DNA from: Punctularia strigosozonata HHB-11173 SS5
Lineage: Eukaryota; Basidiomycota; Agaricomycetes; Corticiales; Punctulariaceae
Length of the DNA: 64,000 nucleotides
Assembly: GCF_000264995.1 (NCBI RefSeq)
Contig: NW_006767456.1
Coordinates: 100,052-164,051, forward strand
Direction: 5' to 3'
Shown: positions 59,446-64,000 of the stretch, in pieces
Numbering within the stretch: position 1 is the stretch's first letter
Layout: every line of letters begins with the position of its first letter
The notes under the pieces: generated by a model
Seen by the model: only the letters and a program-made list of their open reading frames with translations
Told to the model about the DNA's origin: nothing
Database searches by the model: none
Translations under genes and position numbers: made by a program

Positions 59446-61549
59446 CTATTTGGTATCCAAAACTCGCTTTCCAGCTTCCTCCAGGTGCGGCAGATGCGGC
59501 CCAGGATAATTCCTAGCTCCGTGCACGAACCACCAGAACGCCGTCAACGCGACGAGGCCCACCAGGATGACCGAATTGTAGTTCATACCCCTAAAGCGGA
59601 TGTCAGTCCATCGTATTCGTCAACCGCCTGGAGACTCACGATACAGTCGTAGGCATAAAGTACGGGAAACAGTAGAATATATCTGTGACAACAATGAAGA
59701 GCACTGCGAAGCCGTTGACAACATAACCCCATTTTCCCATCCAAAACGGGCCTGCAAACACAGCTGTTTGATATGGTCAAGCGCTTGTCAGAAGGAGCAC
59801 ATACCGATAGGCACATTGCGACGCCGAGTCAACAGATGGGGAAGTATGGCAAGAAGGTAGCTTTTTGTGGTGTCACGCTTTTTAAGTCGTGGCGCAAGAA
59901 TCGGTGGACGCAAACGTACCTCGCTGTAGTCAAGATCACGAAACTCCCCACCAAATCGTTGAAGGCGCTTGCGCTTCCAAGTCTGATAGCTCCGAACGCC
60001 GTACCGAGTACACCTGTAGGCCATCAGCACCCCCGACTTCGATTCGAAAGAAGCTTCTCTTGCCAACTACGACCGTCGCTTGAACGGGACAACTAAGCCT
60101 CTCGGAGGCTTGGCTCAAGAAGCCGGAGAACGGCGTGGCGTTGTCCCTGGCCAGCGTCCACAGTGTTCGCCCGCTCTAATAATCACCCGTCAACAGTACA
60201 TTCTTGGATGCGATCATGTAGCATACCGTGATGAACCCACCAATCGCACAGACGACCAAGATGAGCACTACAATAAGCAGCAAAGCGACCGTGGCGGCTT
60301 TGCTGCCCGTGGCCTGTAGGTAGAACGTTGCGAGTGGAAACGCTGCTCCGGCGTTGAGAATCGCGTCGAAGTCCGTCACGCCGTACAATATCGCGACCGC
60401 GTAGACGAATCCAGCTACCCGATCGCGCTGAGTCAAAACAATGCATTGAGCGCGATCATAGCGTTCTTACTCAGCGTGCCGAGAGTTAGCTGCATCGCGA
60501 TGGCCTTGGGGAGATCACGACGAGGGTATGGCATTTCTTCGGCCATGTGGGTGACCGCATCTGGAGTACCGATCGCGTAGGCACCGTTGAGAATGCCAGT
60601 GAGGAATGCCACTCCATTGGACCTACACCCAGGACAAGTCAATATCGTCTTTCATGTATCCCGTGGTACACATACCATCCTGTTGTATTTGTCCATTTGC
60701 TCCAGACAAAAGCATGCGAAGCATGCTCTGGCCTCATCGAGACCACGACGATTATTGTGACTAACCCTCCCGCGACTATAAGGAACAAGCCGAGATTTTG
60801 CACGAGCGGCATGTAACGGTTGCAGAAGACGACAAATATGCAGCAACTCCAGAAAATGATGAGAAACGTAACGAAGAGGTGCCAGGGCTGAACGACGAGC
60901 GCCGGGTGGAAGATGGCGTACATCTCGACGGCTGCGGACGATGTGATGGTGGTGATGGAGGTGACACCGATGAGCCAGCCGAAGAAGTTAAGCGAACCGG
61001 TGAAAAAGCCCATAGCTCTTCCGTAACGAGGTCCAGGTGTTACCGACGCCCAATGGTAGACTGTGATATGCAACTATGTTAACGTTTTTTGCTGGGTGCA
61101 TGATCTGGACGAGGCGTAGTACCTCCTCCAGAAGAAGGGATAGAACTGGAGAGTTCTGCGATGGATGCATTGATGAAAGCATAGTAGAAGCACGACGCCA
61201 GGAACTCGTAGATGATCTGACAAAGGAGGGGCGGTCCAAGTGAATTATACGGGTGTAGCTGTGGCTCTAAAACATACCCCTGGAGGTCCTCCATTCGCAG
61301 AGGCTACGACCAAAGACCCGCCCCTAATTCCTATCAGCCCTCCATCGAGTTCTTACGAGATACGAGAACGCACAAGGCAACCCATGCCGCGTCAATGCTC
61401 AGGGCAGTCGCGCTTATGCTAAGAAGCCCATAATGTCGCGTGAGCTTGTCGGGGTGACCGCTCGCGTTTATTTCTCCTTCGCTGACACTTCGCGTGGACA
61501 CTTCGTAAGTGCCACCCTTGGGCGTGTTTCTCTTTTCTTCATCACTCAT
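59446..61549 (-). CDS. APC-family amino acid/choline-type permease, copy 2
   Basis: This is a paralogue of the gene at 57154-59285 on the opposite strand, with the same intron phases where checked. The start is MSDEEKRNTPKGGTYEVSTR. Landmarks are DKLTRHYGLLSISATALSID, GGSLVVASANGGPPG, IIYEFLASCFYYAFINASIA, VYHWASVTPGPRYGRAMGFF, GTPDAVTHMAEEMPYPRRDL, AVAILYGVTDFDAILNAGAA, GRTLWTLARDN, FGAIRLGSASAFNDLVGSFV, FWMGKWGYVVNGFAVLFIVV and a tail GPHLPHLEEAGKRVLDTK. It looks intact. The cytosolic tails of the two copies differ most, which may reflect different turnover. Substrate is unknown; the inner-loop motif is common to GABA- and choline-type carriers. Confidence 0.83.
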
Positions 61550-62339
61550 AATGCGAGAAATTGACCGATGGGGTTGGAGAGACACGGAGCCCGGAAGGCG
61601 TCAGAGGGAGCCAGGAGAAGGTGACCAGAGATTTCGTCCATCCCCAAGTTTCACCAAAGCCAAGATAAGGACGGACGATTTAATGCAAAGAAGCATCGCA
61701 CAGGACACCAGACCTCATGCGTAGCAGCGCCGAGGACACAGATGAGAACGTCCTGTCCGATATCGTTCATCTTGGGAGTAACGTCACTTCATCGTGAGAG
61801 CATGTGAGAGGGTTGGAGCCATCTTTATTGAACGCAATTTGGCTTGTCACGAATGTACGTGAAGAGCAGTAGTTCCGTTGTTTTCAGAGGAGTGATGCCA
61901 AACTCTGGGAGCTATCCTATGCATTGTTGATTACCCAATGACCTAATGTAGACTTTCAATTATGTGAGTTGCGCGACTTCTGAATATAAAGACTCGAAGT
62001 GAGAGTGCACAGACATGCCAGTCGTTGGGTCCGGCGGAGAGCCTGTGGGGCTGATGCCGCGCGTATCCGTACGTCCGACTCCCATGGAGAGTTCCCAGAA
62101 TGTTCGTAGACTTGCTATGAATAGTTCCTGTCCAGTTCATGCCTGGACTTCCGGTCAAATCCCGGTCAAAGAGATGACTTGACTTAGAAGACTGACACGT
62201 GCGCAGGGCTGACCGGCATCCGGCATCTCATTGACCGGGAAGCGCGGGGTAAGAGTAACGCCCCTTGGGTATAGCTTGGACCTTACCCAAACGCATCGGC
62301 GACTACATTCAGATCTGCCCACCGAAACCGTCTTGAATA
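61550..62339. other. Divergent intergenic region
   Basis: This is the space between the second permease start (-) and the hydratase start (+). No gene is recognised. Confidence 0.4.
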
Positions 62340-63823
62340 ATGTCGGACAGCTCCGTGGACCTCTCGAAGGCGGTGGGATTTGAGTTTGATCCCCAGGAAG
62401 TACGTATAGATGCTTCCCCGGCGTCCTGGACCTGTAGCTGACAACGGGGTCGCGTTTCACCCTGTAGGTATCGTGGAACAAGAGGGACCTCATCGTCTAC
62501 GCGCTCGGGATTGGTGCTAAGAAAGATGACCTGTCACTTGTATATGGTGTGTACGGACGTTTCATCTGTGATATGTATGCAGGGCTGACATGAGAAGTAC
62601 AGAACTTCGTATGGCAAACATCCCTTTACGGAACCTGGATAATGTGCTGAATGGTGTTTCATAGACCCATCCTTTACGCCGTTCCCCACATACCCTGCCG
62701 TGCTTGGCTACAAAGGCACCGACCATGACACTAACGTCTACGCCGAACGTGCCTCGCTGAAGAGCGCCCCTGGTCTCCCGAAGTTCGACCCGAATCGCGG
62801 GGTGAGTACATCATTCTCCTAAACCTACGATCTCCGACGTAGAATCTGGTATAGATCCATGCATACCAGACTTTGGAGGTCTTGAAGCCGCTTCCGACCG
62901 TCAGTGGACCAGGATGGAAGCTGAAGAGGCGGCTGACGACTGTCCAAGAAAACAGTGTGGTCATTACTTATTCTTCTTGATGTCGACTGATTACATCTCC
63001 TGCAGAGTCTGGCATCATTGTTGAGGCCGAGATTTTACTGGTCTCTCCTGACGGCACGCCCTACGCCAAAATTTACAGCGCAGGATTTAACCTCGGCGCG
63101 AAAGCTCATGGTATATCGTTGCTTTTTTCGTGTCCCTGAATGGCACTGGTAACATATGTGACAATGTCACAGGAACCAAGTTTGCGAAGTCGATCGGTGG
63201 CCCGCCCAAAGCGCCCGCTATCCCGCAGCGCGAGCCGGATTACGTCTTTCAAGACCAGACGACGCCAGAACAAGCGGCGATCTACCGCCTCAGCGGAGAT
63301 TACAACCCGCTGCACATCGGTATGTGGCAGGCTACGCTTTGTCCTCGTCGCACGAGCCCTCATGCTATCGGGTTGTCGATGCAGATCCGCGGATCGGACA
63401 AAAGACCGGCTTTGGCGGTGTTATACTGCACGGGCTCTCGACGTATGGGTTCGGCGCGCGCGCGCTGGTGAACACCATCGGAGGCGGAGACCCGAACGCT
63501 CTAAAGTGAGGCCGGCCTCTCAGTCTAGAGGTTGAATAATGACACCGGTCTGCAGATACATCGGCGTGCGTTTCACGTCCCCAGTCATCCCTGGCGATGC
63601 GCTCGAAACGCGTGCGTGGGACGTCGGCCCAGCCCCTTCGTCCGCTGGAGAAGGCCTACGCGAGATCGCGTTCGAGACGAAGGTCGTCAAGACCGGCAAG
63701 GTATGTCACAATACATTGCTTCGGTATGCGCAGCCGTTTACAATGAACATTGCCGTGGTGCAGGTTGTGCTTGGTTCCGGGCATGCATACGTGAAGAAGG
63801 CTGCAGGAGGGGCGAAGCTGTGA
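62340..63823 (+). CDS. Peroxisomal MaoC-type (R)-specific enoyl-CoA hydratase
   Basis: This protein matches the hydratase-2 part of the multifunctional beta-oxidation enzyme MFE-2, here as a stand-alone protein. It hydrates trans-2-enoyl-CoA to (R)-3-hydroxyacyl-CoA. The start is MSDSSVDLSKAVGFEFDPQE. The N-terminal hot-dog fold holds WNKRDLIVYALGIGAKKDDL, FTPFPTYPAVLGYKG, TLEVLKPLPTVSGPGWKLKR, GTPYAKIYSAGFNLGAK. The C-terminal fold has the hydratase-2 signature YRLSGDYNPLHID, then GFGGVILHGLSTYGFGAR; the catalytic Asp and His are in GDYNPLH. The gene ends KKAAGGAKL, and AKL is a peroxisomal PTS1. A six-base exon at 62603-62608 joins VYE-L to HPSFTPF. The motifs and signal agree on a role in peroxisomal fatty-acid oxidation. 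Confidence 0.9.
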
Positions 63824-64000
63824 GCTGACCACAAGGCGTAATTTTCTGCTGTATTATTAGGGCTGCCGCTCGATCTATAGCTGTGCCAAACGCGGAATGG
63901 AGGGCGCATCGATTCGTTGACAGTCTCTTTCATTGACCGCTGAGCTATACGAGTCCTGAGCACACATGGCGATGTGGAAGTTCACCTGCAAGCTGTCTCA

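Overview
The window looks like nuclear DNA of a filamentous basidiomycete, most likely an Agaricomycete. Genes are dense and on both strands, and they are broken by many short introns, mostly about 50-70 nt. The protein families are typical of wood- or litter-associated mushrooms: Zn2Cys6 regulators, a rhodopsin-like (SAT4/PTH11-type) membrane family, GDSL and GH38 hydrolases, a ferric reductase, an old yellow enzyme, and FAD monooxygenases. I saw no rRNA, CRISPR, LTR element or other virus-like element, and no convincing tRNA. Exon models were spliced by eye from the sequence; most ends are well supported, and single internal junctions may be off.

Layout. 0-3 kb: the 3' end of a SLAC1/TDT-type transporter, a RING plus triple-ZZ zinc-finger gene, and a tiny His-rich CYSTM gene. 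3-8.2 kb: a weakly coding stretch, then a 7-TM rhodopsin-like gene divergent from a small secreted protein gene. 10-14.1 kb: an AhpD-like gene and a Zn2Cys6 regulator (TF1). 14.4-19.6 kb: an alpha/beta hydrolase, a GDSL esterase, and a flavin monooxygenase with an N-terminal NTF2-like domain. 20.1-23.4 kb: a second copy of the divergent pair (7-TM gene plus secreted protein gene). 24.1-25.9 kb: a salicylate-hydroxylase-like FAD monooxygenase. 26.3-33.6 kb: a long YMC020W-like alpha/beta hydrolase and an F-box protein. 34.7-40.1 kb: a paralogue of TF1 (TF2) and a ferric reductase. 42.2-49.3 kb: a small candidate secreted protein, an old yellow enzyme and a vacuolar-type alpha-mannosidase. 49.9-56.4 kb: an Rrn5-like Pol I factor, a secreted amidase and a small cysteine-containing secreted protein. 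57.2-63.8 kb: two paralogous APC permeases facing tail to tail, and a peroxisomal MaoC-type hydratase ending in AKL.

How the parts may work together. Three paralogous sets lie within 64 kb: the duplicated divergent pair, TF1/TF2, and the two permeases. This suggests a locus shaped by local duplication. The stretch from 11.8 to 25.9 kb (regulator, hydrolase, esterase, two monooxygenases, membrane receptor-like protein and secreted protein) has the look of a catabolic or secondary-metabolism neighbourhood. The repeated linkage of a 7-TM rhodopsin-like gene to a secreted beta-barrel-like protein gene is the most interesting candidate for an undescribed two-part system. Coupling between the two proteins is inference from gene order only.
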